A DNA stretch of 64,000 nt from Argyresthia goedartella. Lineage: Eukaryota; Arthropoda; Insecta; Lepidoptera; Argyresthiidae. Of the stretch, positions 20,908-31,585 are shown piece by piece. How positions within the stretch are numbered: position 1 is the stretch's first letter; every line of letters starts with the position of its first letter. The translations under genes were made by a program, and so were the position numbers. A model generated the notes under the pieces. That model worked only from the letters and a program-made list of their open reading frames with translations, did not search any database and was not told the DNA's origin. The DNA lies in contig OX463836.1 in the NCBI GenBank assembly GCA_949825045.1, positions 10,433,829 through 10,497,828 on the forward strand, in the 5' to 3' direction.

Positions 20908-21376
20908 GCAGCGGAGTATTTGTATTTATAATAATTTCACTTGTTCATCCCATAAACTTCAAAGGGTCGGGGTTGTGAGGGAGTGGAAAATAATTAAAAC
21001 AACGCAAATTTCCGAGATCTATCTCACAGAACCACTAGTTTAGTAGTGTATGCGCTTCATTCTCTATAAAAAACAAATCGTTTAGCCTTAATAAATACAG
21101 TTCTGCAAAGTGCATGGGTAGGCCTGTCTAATAAATATGTAAATAATTAGCTAATACTTTTGTAAATTTTGATTTGAAGCGTCTGACGTATAGGGTACAG
21201 TAAATCTACCTACCCGCACTGATAAAACAAACAAAACATGGCGTCACAAATTTTCCCATACTTTGTGGCATAGGCACAGTTATATCACGTCTAGCCAAGT
21301 ACAGTCAGCTCTCGGCTTTTTTTTTAAATCGTAAATCAATTAACTGATTTCAAATTTTCCCTTAATATCTATTATA
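20908..21376. other. Intergenic; S1 tail fragment at 21,238-21,310
   Basis: ATGGCGTCACAAATTTTCCC and GGCATAGGCACAGTTAT are a decayed minus-oriented S1 tail. Nothing else was recognised. Confidence 0.5.
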
Positions 21377-21490
21377 TCTCGCGCCACGAACGCTGGGCGA
21401 CGTTGGCGGGAATCACTGCGCATATTGTACAGGTATTGAAAAGTGACTACTGCGCATTCAAGGCCACCGCTCATAACTCGTGGCGCGACG
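21377..21490. mobile_element. 114 bp MITE with TCGCGCCACGA ends, copy 2
   Basis: CTCGCGCCACGA and TCGTGGCGCGA are perfect inverted ends. The interior matches the copy at 18,472. Confidence 0.9.
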
Positions 21491-22487
21491 TATACTCTTC
21501 ATGCATGATTTTTGTGCCAAGTTTCCAGTTTCCAGGACATCTTGATCACTTTCAGCGACTACAACCGAGAAGTGTCGAGCTAAAGTTAAATTACTGTACG
21601 TCTTTGCACATCGGCCTGATATTTACTTAAAATTTAAATGCATGATCAAATTACAAAATACTTAAATGTATGTCGCTGTTAAATCTTACTATACTGCCAA
21701 ATTACTCCGAAGTCATAGCAGGATCATTTGACATAATCTACGCCAGTCAAGTCGAATTGATCTTTATTTCTTTCCTCACACGGGTGTCATGACAGCTCAA
21801 CTCGCTTACTTTGTCGCTACGTAATTACTCCACAGAGCTATCGAAAGTATTGGAAAGTTCATTAAGTTTTATCAGCGTATTTAACTTTAAAAGTATATGC
21901 GCAAATAAAAAAAAAACACTGAGCTTTGGCTAAAGGTTAACCTATATTTGAACCGGTCTTGCTTACATAATGGTAACTTGAGCTGGACATTGTATGGTGG
22001 GCGACAGGTCAAGTGCTACATTCTGTACAGTTGTAGCCGAGTTTAGTTTCACTTACATACTTACTCATTATTACACTAGCCTTTTTAATGACCTCGAAAT
22101 AATGAGGTTGCCAAATCGACACCTGTTTATTTTTTAGGGTTCCGTTAAGCGAAGGGCGATTGGGTCACTATTCCGCCGCTCTGTCCGTCTGTCTTTGTGA
22201 CTGTCAGCGGACTGTTTCATTAACCGTTATATATAACCGTTTTATATCCGTTGGGATATAAAAAAATAATATAACTTATCTTATTATAATAAAAATAAAA
22301 GTTATTAAATAAAAACTATTTAATAGGTAGAGTTTAAAATTGCCGCTACTATAACAGCAAAAAATTAACTACACGCGTTTTATCATTCTCTTTCGCAAAC
22401 TTAATGTGTATTTTGTTTATTTTTTATATGTATTAAATACGGTATTCATGCACTACTATATTTAACAATTACACTTGTCCTCTCCAT
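21491..22487. other. Intergenic; R4-type end fragment at 22,130-22,210
   Basis: TTTTTAGGGTTCCGTTAAGC and CTCTGTCCGTCTGTCTTTGT resemble the inverted R4 3' end. The rest is A+T-rich with no gene. Confidence 0.45.
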
Positions 22488-22575
22488 CTTGTGTTTGCTG
22501 GAAGTTATCTCTTGTTATGTTAGAGATTAGCTTGCCTTTGTACTAGTGTATTTGCTATGAGCTTGTAATGTGAAT
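22488..22575 (+). repeat. Detached LINE 3'-UTR fragment
   Basis: TGTTTGCTGGAAGTTATCTC and AGCTTGCCTTTGTACTAGTG match the LINE 3' UTR at 55,845-55,895. Confidence 0.7.
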
Positions 22576-23064
22576 ATTCATGTGCAATACTAATACACAA
22601 ATAATAATTAAGGGGGCTCCACATTCAAGTCCACATTCAAGAAACGTGTTGTTTTGCGTTTTTTCTTGAAAGATTGTACCAGACTCATCAAGTGTGCTAT
22701 GTGAGCTCTTACTTTGTCGATACACACTCGCACTTGACCGGTTTTTTACTATCTAGTCAAATAACCAATTCTAGGAAAATAATGTAATGATTGCATTTTG
22801 CAATATACCTATACATACGCAATCTATCGTCATACGAAATTCCTCGAAATAAAATGACTGCAATTTTTCACACTTCATCACTATGGTAATATAAGTGTAA
22901 TGAATTATTGATTGACAGGAAATGAAGTAGGTAAGTCTAAATATCAAATAAACATAAACATTTGATTTGTATAAAGGCATATGAGTATATATTGCTTACG
23001 ACCCCACGCTAAGATGTGTTGCGTGGGAGGGAACTACGAACCAGGATAAATCGCTAATTTTTCG
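22576..23064. other. A+T-rich intergenic DNA
   Basis: Contains GAGCTCTTACTTTGTCGATA and ACACTCGCACTTGACCGGTT at 22,702-22,745, the last resembling an R4 end read in reverse. No gene. Confidence 0.4.
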
Positions 23065-23120
23065 ACACTCAATTTCGCGTGACGTGGGGGTAGCCCATCG
23101 CCGCAGCTATGGAGGTCAAT
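23065..23120 (-). mobile_element. S1 SINE tail fragment
   Basis: TTTCGCGTGACGTGGGGGTA and CCCATCGCCGCAGCTATGGA. No head. Confidence 0.75.
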
Positions 23121-23157
23121 TTTTCTTGTTTCTAAATCAGTCTGTCTCAAAAATCGC

Positions 23158-23497
23158 GATCCCTTTGTGGCTCTGCCTACCAAGCGAGAGGTCTCGGTTT
23201 GTGGCTCTGCCTACCATGCGAGAGGTCCCGGTTTGTGGCTCTGCCTACCATGCGAGAGGTCCCGGTTTGTGGCTCTGCCTACCATGCGAGAGGTCCCGGT
23301 TTGTGGCTCTGCCTACCATGCGAGAGGTCCCGGTTTGTGGCTCTGCCTACCATGCGAGAGGTCCCGGTTTCGATCCCCTGCTGGAAAGAAAAGAAAAATC
23401 CCAGGTCTTGGATGTTTTTATGTGTCGCTATTTCTGGTTCCCAGGACACAGGGTATCCTAGTGTGGGGCCAGAAGCAATGTATGTCCCTGTATATAA
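23158..23497 (+). mobile_element. S2 SINE with six-fold amplified internal box
   Basis: Six tandem 34 bp units (TTTGTGGCTCTGCCTACCAT + GCGAGAGGTCCCGG) occupy about 23,168-23,371. The B box (GGTTTCGATCCCC) and a normal S2 tail (CCCAGGTCTTGGATGTTTTT, GGGTATCCTAGTGTGGGG) follow. The usual CGACCTCTGTGGCACAGCGG start is missing. Since 34 is not a multiple of three, all three forward frames stay open; none is a gene. Confidence 0.93.
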
Positions 23498-23837
23498 GTC
23501 TTAATTGACGTTCGAGCCATCAGAAGAACAAAATTATTTCACACGAGATGTTTAATTCTTCTTCTCGTTTTACTAAATGGCGAGCTAATTTCTTTTGAGA
23601 CACGAGCTGTCATATATTGGAAATCAACCCACACGAGGTGTCATTTAAAGCGATTGTGATTGGTGAAACGTCAATCGGAAAGGGATCGGGATGCAAGTTT
23701 GATATGCAGTAGCACGATTCTCTATCTCTGACATCAATTCGGTCCGCAATCATTTTTAAGGATTGTGATTGCGACTTGAATGAACTCAGGAGAGGCGATT
23801 TAGCGATCGCCATTCTTTTCATCTACGATCTCTTTCC
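23498..23837. other. Unassigned intergenic DNA
   Basis: Nothing recognised. Confidence 0.4.
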
Positions 23838-24033
23838 AGTGGGCGAAGTGTGTTGTGAGTTTTCAATAAAATGGACTTACTATCGCGTTGCCGTAAAACT
23901 CCATTTTGTATATCAAAGTCACGTGACTAACGAGCTTGCGACTCCCTGGTCACGTAGCTTTTCTATACAAAACTGGCGTTTTACGGAAACGCGATATTTA
24001 AGTAAATTTTATTGAAAACTCACACTTCGCCCA
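23838..24033. mobile_element. Fold-back MITE, arms about 90 bp
   Basis: GGGCGAAGTGTGTTGTGAGT, TTTTCAATAAAATGGACTTA and CGCGTTGCCGTAAAAC on the left are matched in inverted order on the right by GTTTTACGGAAACGCG, AATTTTATTGAAAACTCACA and CTTCGCCCA. Almost the whole element is stem. Confidence 0.9.
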
Positions 24034-24249
24034 CAGTACCAGCAACCTCTCAGCCGAGCGGTTTGCAAAAAGAATAAAGAGACAGCCTAAAGGGTCGAGC
24101 CTCGAGTTGTTGGAGGCAAGGGCCCTCCAAATTATAATACAGGTGTGAGGTCGTAGGGGTGGGGGCAGGGGTTGAGGATATCGATGTCGATAGAATGAAA
24201 CTAACGCTGTACATCCGTTCGCAACTGCTGACGACGACGTGAGATAACG

Positions 24250-24331
24250 GGCGTAGTTACCTAGCGAGTGAAAGGGACAGCAGGCGGAGTGCTTACCCCT
24301 GTCTCGCTCACTCGCTTGGTAAACTACGCTC
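24250..24331. repeat. Fold-back sequence
   Basis: GCGTAGTTACCTAGCGAGTG and the inverted CACTCGCTTGGTAAACTACG flank a loop of about 40 bp. Confidence 0.8.
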
Positions 24332-24654
24332 ACTGTCTCGCTCACACTCGCGCGCGACACCTCGTCTGCAGTTGCGGCTACGGAATAACATCTTGAAGAA
24401 TTTTTATTGCCTGTTTGCGCAATCAGCTAAACTTATACAAACTGCATGTTTCCAACTTATAACTGAAGAATGTTGGCGTCGAACACAACAATGTCAACTA
24501 AACATAAACTACATAATTTATCGTTTGATAACTCAAACAATAACATCTGATTTGTCTAAACAAAGAGGCATTCATGAACTTGAAACATAAAGATAAGTCT
24601 TTTCTGTTCACTAACTGCCTATTTCCAGCGTGAGTATTTTAATAAGAAAGGCCT
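24332..24654. other. Unassigned intergenic DNA
   Basis: Nothing recognised. Confidence 0.35.
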
Positions 24655-24840
24655 GTACGAAAACAAATCTTAATTGAGCGACCGAGCGAAGACTGGCCAA
24701 AATGCTTTTGTCCGTCTGTCTATTCTCGCCTGCAGGTCGCATTTTCCAACCGATTTTGACGAAGATTGGCACACAAGTTCCTTGATTTAATTTAAAAAAA
24801 TATTCGATCGCCATTTTTGATTGGGGGGAAAAACGGGGAT
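24655..24840 (+). repeat. R6 repeat, 5' part
   Basis: AATTGAGCGACCGAGCGAAG, CTCGCCTGCAGGTCGCATTT and CGATCGCCATTTTTGATT match R6 at 36,669. The 3' part is absent. Confidence 0.65.
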
Positions 24841-24897
24841 GTTTGCTGTAGCGTTATTTATCGACGGATTTCAATCACTTTTTTTTTATATAGGTAC

Positions 24898-25147
24898 CTT
24901 ATACCTTGGACACTATTTACACACATGGATCTAGCCCCAAACTAGGATTCCCTGTATCTTGGGTACTAGACAACGATACATACATACATACTTATATAGA
25001 TAAATATTATAATTAGATAGATAAACAACCATGACTAGGGTACAAACATCCGTTCTCTTCAAACAAATATTGCCCCCACCGGGACTCGAACCCGTGACCC
25101 TTGGCTTCGTAGGCAGGGTCACTGCCGACTCGGCCATTCGGGTCGTC
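24898..25147 (-). mobile_element. S3 tRNA-derived SINE, full length
   Basis: On the minus strand it shows GAATGGCCGAGTCGGCAGTG, B box GGTTCGAGTCCCGG, body GAACGGATGTTTGTACCCTA and the end GTGTCCAAGGTATAAGGTAC. It is followed at 25,179-25,190 by a 12 bp G run. Confidence 0.93.
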
Positions 25148-26249
25148 AATTTAAGTGGCACACAAAAACAAACAATAGGGGGGGGGGGGGAGTGGAGAGG
25201 GAAGCACTTCGATATATTTTTGACCCTCTTGTAACATGATGTAGATAAAGCTAGACACCTGAATTTTCCTGTAACGAATAAGCCACAATTTTAAAAGGCA
25301 AATTCCTAAAATTCAGTCAATTTGAGCCAATAGATTGGCAGCCGTTCGAAGTTTCGTCATTTTGGCACTGACTGACTCATCATCGATCATCAAAATTCTA
25401 TGGTCATAAGGGCTCGCTAGGTCTACTGTTCTCCCAGAACCACTAGTAAATAGTTATTGCTTTAATCGAAAGGGTTATTTTTAAAGTTCCATTTAATTCC
25501 AAATTCATTTTGGATTTAAAACAACACAGATTTCGCATCTGGCTAAATCTTGCTCCCAACATATTTTTCTCTTTTTATCGAACGGAATTTCCCGCTCACA
25601 TGGCACGTCCCAGCCCTATCCTCTTGACAGCCTGAGCGGTAGGCAGAAAGACTTTTTTCTGCTTACGGCGTTTAAAAAAAAGGATAAGGTCACTAGGTCA
25701 GTGGGATGTCTAGCAGCGATTTAAAAGCTGTTTAAAATAGCGACAACTGCAACATTCGGCTGTTTGCTGAAATCTTTTACTTTGGATATAATCGGTCTTT
25801 ATCCACAGTGAAGCTGTATCTTCATTGGTCATTCGAAAATGTCAAGAATAGCTTCGAAAAAAGGATGGTAATGCGGCTATGCTCTTGCTCGACTTAAATA
25901 CATATCAATTTGATTGCCCCATTGAAATTTAACTTGTCTATGACATTGAGTACATACCTATAAAATGCCGTTACCTCACAATTCGAAGAGTATTCTCAAC
26001 ACTTGGAGCCCAAGCATATCCCGGTTATATCAATAGAAAAACACTTAAAATCAGGGGCCGGGATATCAACAAAATCTCAATTGTCGGTCCGAATTGATGA
26101 TAGACCTCGATGGAGGCACAATAGTGCGTATTATTCTATGTGGAGCGGTATACACTGACACGGGTATGTTGGCTTTCTCGGTTCTTGTTAGAGATCAGTT
26201 CGTTTTTGCATACAATTTTTATATTATTTCTGTGTATCAAAGACTTCCG
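25148..26249. other. Unassigned intergenic DNA
   Basis: A poly-G run near 25,180 and otherwise ordinary A+T-rich sequence. No gene or repeat recognised. Confidence 0.4.
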
Positions 26250-26305
26250 ATATCCAGTGGTGCTTACACAGGAGAAGCGGGTTCGAATCCCGATTTAGAC
26301 CATGA
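26250..26305 (+). mobile_element. tRNA-like SINE fragment
   Basis: CCAGTGGTGCTTACACAGGA, then the B box GGGTTCGAATCCCG. It resembles the S1 head, but the rest is missing. Confidence 0.5.
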
Positions 26306-26334
26306 ACCCAATACCAATAATACTATGATAGTGG

Positions 26335-26600
26335 TGCTGGCGAAGGATGCTTAAGATTAGCTGGACAGAGAGAGAAGAACAAAGAAGGAGGTCCTTAGAA
26401 TGGCCAAAGAGAACCGAGCTTTCACAACAAAAGAGCACACACACAAACAGAAGCCGAGTGCTTACGTCACATATTAACAAAGGAAGGTATCCTTACCCTT
26501 ACAATAATAGAAGGCAAGCTGAGGGCAAACGCCAACGCGGGCGTCCTAGGGCGAAATATACACACCAACTGAAGACTTGGCGCAATAGTGAGCAATATTT
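26335..26600 (+). pseudogene. LINE C-terminal fragment
   Basis: Forward frames read RMLKISWTEREEQ, and later GKRQRGRPRAKYTHQLKTW. The ILRISWT-type word and the Gly-Arg-rich GKRxRGRPR motif are typical of the end of RTE- or related-clade LINE polyproteins. The two motifs are joined only across interrupted reading, so this is a relic. Confidence 0.6.
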
Positions 26601-26860
26601 ATCTTGACACTTCAATCTGAAAGTAGGCACTTTTCCCCATTTAAAACTTTGGTAGATTCCACACTAAATTAGTTTAAATTAAAACCTCTTGGTATTAAAT
26701 TATCTGCTTTGTATTAAAAAATTAAAAGGTATTGACTAAATTACTCTGAAGTAATCTAATATCGTAGTAGGTTGTTCATTTGTTTTTTGCTTTGTAACTT
26801 ATCTACTAAATGTAAACTTTCTATTTCTATTGTAACTTATCTACTAAATGTAAAAAAAAT
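26601..26860. other. A+T-rich, short direct repeat
   Basis: TGTAACTTATCTACTAAATG appears twice (about 26,795 and 26,831), a small duplication just before the minisatellite. Confidence 0.6.
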
Positions 26861-27880
26861 GCCACAATAACCTACTCTAGCCAAATTTGACTTTTCCTTG
26901 CACCCGGGGTTGCTTCTTCTAACTTCTAACCTAACCTATAATCCAATTGAAATTTAGCCATAATAACCTACTCTAGCCAAATTTGGCTTTTCTTTGCATA
27001 CGCTCCGGGGTTGCTTCTTCTAAGTTCCAACCTAACCTTTAACCCAATTGAAATTTAGCCATAATAACCTAGTCTAGCCAAATTTGGCTTTTATTTGCAT
27101 ACGCTCCGGGGTTGCTTCTTCTAAGTTCCAACCTAACCTTTAACCCAATTGAAATTTAGCCATAATAACCTAGTCTAGCCAAATTTGGCTTTTCTTTGCA
27201 TACGCTCCGGGGTTGCTTCTTCTAAGTTCCAACCTAACCTTTAACCCAATTGAAATTTAGCCATAATAACCTAGTCTAGCCAAATTTGGCTTTTCTTTGC
27301 ATACGCTCCGGGGTTGCTTCTTCTAAGTTCCAACCTAACCTTTAACCCAATTGAAATTTAGCCATAATAACCTACTCTAGCCAAATTTGGCTTTTCTTTG
27401 CATACGCTCCGGGGTTGCTTCTTCTAAGTTCCAACCTAACCTTTAACCCAATTGAAATTTAGCCATAATAACCTAGTCTAGCCAAATTTGGCTTTTCTTT
27501 GCATGCGCTCCGGGGTTGCTTCTTCTAAGTTCCAACCTAACCTTTAACCCAATTGAAATTTAGCCATAATAACCTAGTCTAGCCAAATTTGGCTTTTCTT
27601 TGCATACGCTCCGGGGTTGCTTCTCCTAAGTTCCAACCTAACCTTTAACCCAATTGAAATTTAGCCATAATAACCTAGTCTAGCCAAATTTGGCTTTTCT
27701 TTGCATACGCTCCGGGGTTGCTCCTTCTAAGTTCCAACCTAACCTTTAACCCAATTGAAATTTAGCCATAATAACCTACTCTAGCCAAATTTGGCTTTTC
27801 TTTGCATATGCTCCGGGGTTGCTTCCTCTAAGTTATAACCTAACCTATAATCCAATTGAAATTCAACAATAACCTACTCT
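26861..27880. repeat. 101 bp minisatellite, about 10 copies
   Basis: About ten tandem copies of a 101 bp unit with CCATAATAACCTAGTCTAGC, TACGCTCCGGGGTTGCTTCT and CAACCTAACCTTTAACCCAA. Central copies are nearly identical (differences such as CTAGTC/CTACTC) and the edge copies are more diverged, as expected for unequal exchange. It contains repeated CCTAACCT words. Confidence 0.96.
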
Positions 27881-28293
27881 TGCCCTCTCTGTATTTCTAG
27901 TCGTTCACTTAGTAATTTGGTCGCAAGGATAGAATTTTAATATCTGAAATGCCCTTGTATGCTCGTTCTGGATTTTATTATTATCAGAAAAAAAATATGC
28001 TCAATTCAGAGTTTCTAACGCTCGTTTCAAGTATTTCCGCTGTTCATGGTCATTCGCTCAATTATTTTTTTATTCGATAGCTGTATAATTTTCCATTTGA
28101 ATTTCGGCCACAGTTCCTGGTACATCTATAATTGGAGCAGAGGTCAATGACAGATCCTCATGCTTGCTTGTGAGATCATTTTGGAAAGGTCACGGAATCC
28201 GAGTGATACAATGTTGCTTTGATGCACTATTATACCATGTATGTATGTACTTTGGGACTCCGATAGGCTATTAATAAATGGCTAGTATTTAAT
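27881..28293. other. Unassigned intergenic DNA
   Basis: Nothing recognised. Confidence 0.4.
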
Positions 28294-28499
28294 CGCACAT
28301 CAAAAATACTGATTTTCACAGCAAAAAAGGATCGGCAAAAACACGTTTTATGTTTTAAGTATTTTTGTGTTTCTTACATGTTCAACCTAATACGAAGGAT
28401 AAAGGGGGCTTCGCTTCGCTCACCTCTTTACCCTTCACCAAAGCTACCGCAATATTTTGCCCTGATATTTGCTGTGAAAATCAGTATTATTGATGTGCA
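28294..28499. mobile_element. R5b MITE
   Basis: Inverted ends CGCACATCAAAAATACTGAT and AATCAGTATTATTGATGTGC, with the core CAACCTAATACGAAGGATAA and GGCTTCGCTTCGCTCACC between. Confidence 0.87.
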
Positions 28500-28589
28500 T
28501 TTTAATATATCCCTTAATAAATTAATATACTAAATACTTTGTCATAAATATGCAGATTTTTTTCTAAATCTTTGATAATTTGAATCAAA

Positions 28590-28900
28590 GTCGGTCGAGT
28601 GGGTTCCGTTTCCGTACCATCGTACAATAAAAATGGAAAAAACGCGTTTTTTGTATGGAGACACTCTTTAATTTTTTTAATACCGTATTTGACGGCTAGT
28701 CAAAATAGATTTTTAGGGTTTTTAGGGTTCCATAGAGAAACAACGAACCCTTATAGTTTCGTCCAGTCTGTCTGTCCGTATTTCCGTATGTCACAGCGAC
28801 TTTATTCCGAAACTATCAGGACTACATAGTTGAAACTTGGTATGTAGATGTATTCTGTGAACCGATTCAAGATTTTTATAAACAAATTGAAAAAAATAAA
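28590..28900 (+). repeat. Dispersed repeat fragments (R4-like start and a related family)
   Basis: GGTCGAGTGGGTTCCG at about 28,593 resembles an R4 start. From 28,735, GGGTTCCATAGAGAAACAAC, CCCTTATAGTTTCGTCCAGT and TGTCTGTCCGTATTTCCG are the start of another common dispersed repeat, also touched at 8,736. Confidence 0.45.
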
Positions 28901-29698
28901 TTAAGGGGGGCTTCCCATACATGGGACTGAAACTAAAATATTTTTTTTCATCAAACCTGTATGTCTGTCTGTAGATAGATCTTTAAAAATGACGTTGAGT
29001 TTCCTAAAACCATTTATCCTCAAAGTTAATCGTTAAAGAGACAGACACACACATACACATTGATCTAGCCTTGACCCTTCCAAAGTGAAAAAAAATGTGT
29101 ACGTCATAGTAAAATGTTGTCTTTTTAATACAAAATTGTGTTTATACAATGCAACTGCTGGAAATATACAATTCTGATATTGTCAACAGTTTTTTTTTTA
29201 AATAAGTTCAGCTTGTGACACGTTTCTAGATTTATTGGACTACCTTGTCAAATACTGTATTGTGTTAGTTCATTAATTGTTGCGGCAACCGAAATACACA
29301 TTCTATGAAAATTTCATAGCTCTTACCTCTCTCATGCATGATATAAAGCCTATTGAATTTCTTAATAAAAATAAATATAAATACAACCAAGCAAAAATTA
29401 AAGTAGGTATGTACTAACTTCTCATCTAAATATGTCAATAAATAACTAGTTATTAGATTTCAGATTTCATTTATTTGCGTAAATGTGGTTACATCAGCTG
29501 GTATAATTAACAAGTACAGCACATTTAGCCAGATATTGGCATGCAAAACATAGGTACACAAATATTTACAATAAAATAATTAAATTCATAACCTTAAAAC
29601 TAATCATATAAATCAATTAACCAATAAAACATTAAATGTCAATTAAAACCTAAGAAAAAATGTATTGCAAAATGTCATTTATAATTTATTAAGTTTAA
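28901..29698. other. A+T-rich intergenic DNA
   Basis: No gene recognised; several decayed dispersed-repeat words. Confidence 0.4.
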
Positions 29699-29966
29699 TA
29701 CAAGGTGACATTTAATTAGCTGACCATGTTTTGGGGGCTGATAGCACCGAGCATTATGAACAACTTTCCCAAAGAAACATATGGTCGCAAATGAAAAATA
29801 TTTTTCGTCCCTCAGTACATTGACCCGATCAGCTGATTACAAGTTACTAAGGGAGACACAAAAATTTATTTCGTTTACGACCATATGTTTCTTGGGGAAA
29901 GTTGTTCATAATAATGGGTACTATCATTCCCCAAAATATGGTCGGCTAATTAAATGTCACCTTGTA
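29699..29966. mobile_element. ME fold-back MITE, 268 bp
   Basis: Ends TACAAGGTGACATTTAATTA and TAATTAAATGTCACCTTGTA are inverted. Inner segments ACTTTCCCAAAGAAACATAT and ATATGTTTCTTGGGGAAAGT also pair, so most of the element can fold on itself. A copy of exactly the same length lies at 38,255-38,522. The open frame at 29,781 is not a gene. Confidence 0.93.
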
Positions 29967-30087
29967 TTATTTGCATTTCATAAAATATTCATTTACGGAG
30001 TAAAATGCTTCAGTAGCGAGCCAGGTATATAAATTTGTGGAGAAAGATTTTGTTGGTAGAGCCTGAATACTAATATTAACTTACGTA

Positions 30088-30332
30088 AATAATAATAATA
30101 CCTTGGACACTACATACACACATTGATCTAGCCCCAAACTAGGGTGTCTTGGGTACTAGACAACAATACATATACTTATATAGATAAATATTATACTAAG
30201 ATAGATAAACAACCATGACTAGGGTACAAACATCCGTTCTCATCAAACAAATATTTGCCCCCACCGGGACTCGAAGCCGGGACCCTTGGCTTTGTAGGCA
30301 GGGTCATTGCTGACTTGGCTATTCGGGTCGTC
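30088..30332 (-). mobile_element. S3 tRNA-derived SINE
   Basis: On the minus strand it has GAATAGCCAAGTCAGCAATG (a decayed A box), GGCTTCGAGTCCCGGTGGGG and the S3 body, ending in (ATT)n. The B box has mutated to GGCTTCGAGTCC. Confidence 0.9.
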
Positions 30333-30731
30333 GGCAGTGACCCAAATAAATCATTTGTTACTATTTAAGGTTTTATCGTGTGAAACTGAAATTACATATT
30401 TAAGACCAAATATAAACCATGATACGCAATGATAGACAAAAAAAAATCTTATTTCTTAAATCATCAATGGTCTTGGGAGCATGGGATTCTGATTGTATCA
30501 CCTTTTTTGCCCCAAAGAGTTCACAGCTCGGTTCTGCATCTGGCATAAAAGAACCGCCGACCAACCGGCAACCAGTTGACAAGAAGAAACATAACGCCGC
30601 ATCCGTCTGCGCAACTTGCATTACACCGCTGCTACAACATGTTGCCAACGGTGCAACAGGCGCGGGTCGGGGCTTCTATTAGAATTTCGTAGGCTTTTAC
30701 ATGCAGGCGAACTTGTCACATAATTGTTTTA
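30333..30731. other. Unassigned; chance open frame
   Basis: An 87-codon frame at 30,419-30,682 contains CATCITPLLQHVANG but no family signal. A real exon cannot be excluded; nothing supports one. Confidence 0.35.
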
Positions 30732-31075
30732 TTTTAGGTTGGCAGTCCCATAAAGGCCCGGATTATTTTCAGTAACAATAGCATTGTGATTGTGACCCTT
30801 TTAAGAGGACCAAATTCCAGGCCCTCTATGCTACTAAGCACAAGCCTCACACAAGCCTATCGCAGGCTCGCGCTATCTCTCTCTCTCTCCCGACTCGATA
30901 AAACGTGACTTCTGAGCCTTCGATAGGCTTGTGTGAGGCTTGTGGTTAGAAGCATCGGGGCCCAGGTAGGCTGCGGTGTATCCTTAGGTTAATAGTCCCA
31001 TTAAGGCCCTGACTATTTTCAATAACAATACCATTGTGATTGTGACCCTTTTAAAAGGACCACATTCCAGGTATG
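30732..31075. repeat. Direct duplication flanking a perfect hairpin
   Basis: About 95 bp at 30,732-30,828 (TTTTAGGTTGGCAGTCCCAT, ATTGTGATTGTGACCCTTTT) recurs at 30,982-31,075 with scattered changes. Between them, CACAAGCCTCACACAAGCCT plus ATCG at 30,839-30,862 is perfectly inverted at 30,921-30,944, with a (TC)n run inside. Confidence 0.9.
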
Positions 31076-31165
31076 CCTCAGACCAAATTACTAAAAAAGC
31101 CCGTTTAAAAATATGACCCAAATAAAGGCCAATGGCCTTTATTTAGATATGTTTTAATAAGATCT

Positions 31166-31585
31166 AAAAAACCGGTCAAGTGCGAGTCTAAATCGCGCAC
31201 GAAGGGTTCCGTACCACCGTTCAATGGAAGCGATGGTGTGGAGGGAATAGTTTGGATTTTACACAGCAAAATATTGTTTACAAAGTTATTGGTGCGGTTA
31301 CTTTCGCACTCCATGTACGTAACCAGGTGCATCCATAAGTTTGTATGTGGTATTGAAAGAATTGTTGTATGGGAGCCCCCTTAAATATTTCTTTTATCCT
31401 GTTTTTTAGTATTTGTTGTTATAGCGGCAACATAAATACATAATCTGTGAAAATTTCAACTCTCTAGCTAGCTAGGTTCTTGAGATACAGCCTGGTGACA
31501 GACGGACGGACGGACGGACGGACGGACAGCGGAGTCTTAGTAATAGGGTCCCGTTTGGAACCCTTCGGGTACGGAACCCTAAAAA
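31166..31585 (+). mobile_element. R4 element, intact young copy
   Basis: Nearly identical to the copy in the recombinase intron. The GACGGACGG block is longer here, by about three ACGG units. Confidence 0.94.

Noticed and set aside
23084..23508. Overlapping open frames of 101-125 codons in all three forward frames
   Set aside because: They are produced by a 34 bp tandem repeat inside a SINE, and frame-independent openness is the giveaway.
30419..30682. 87-codon frame with a Cys- and Ala-rich end
   Set aside because: No recognised family or splice signals; length is within chance expectation.
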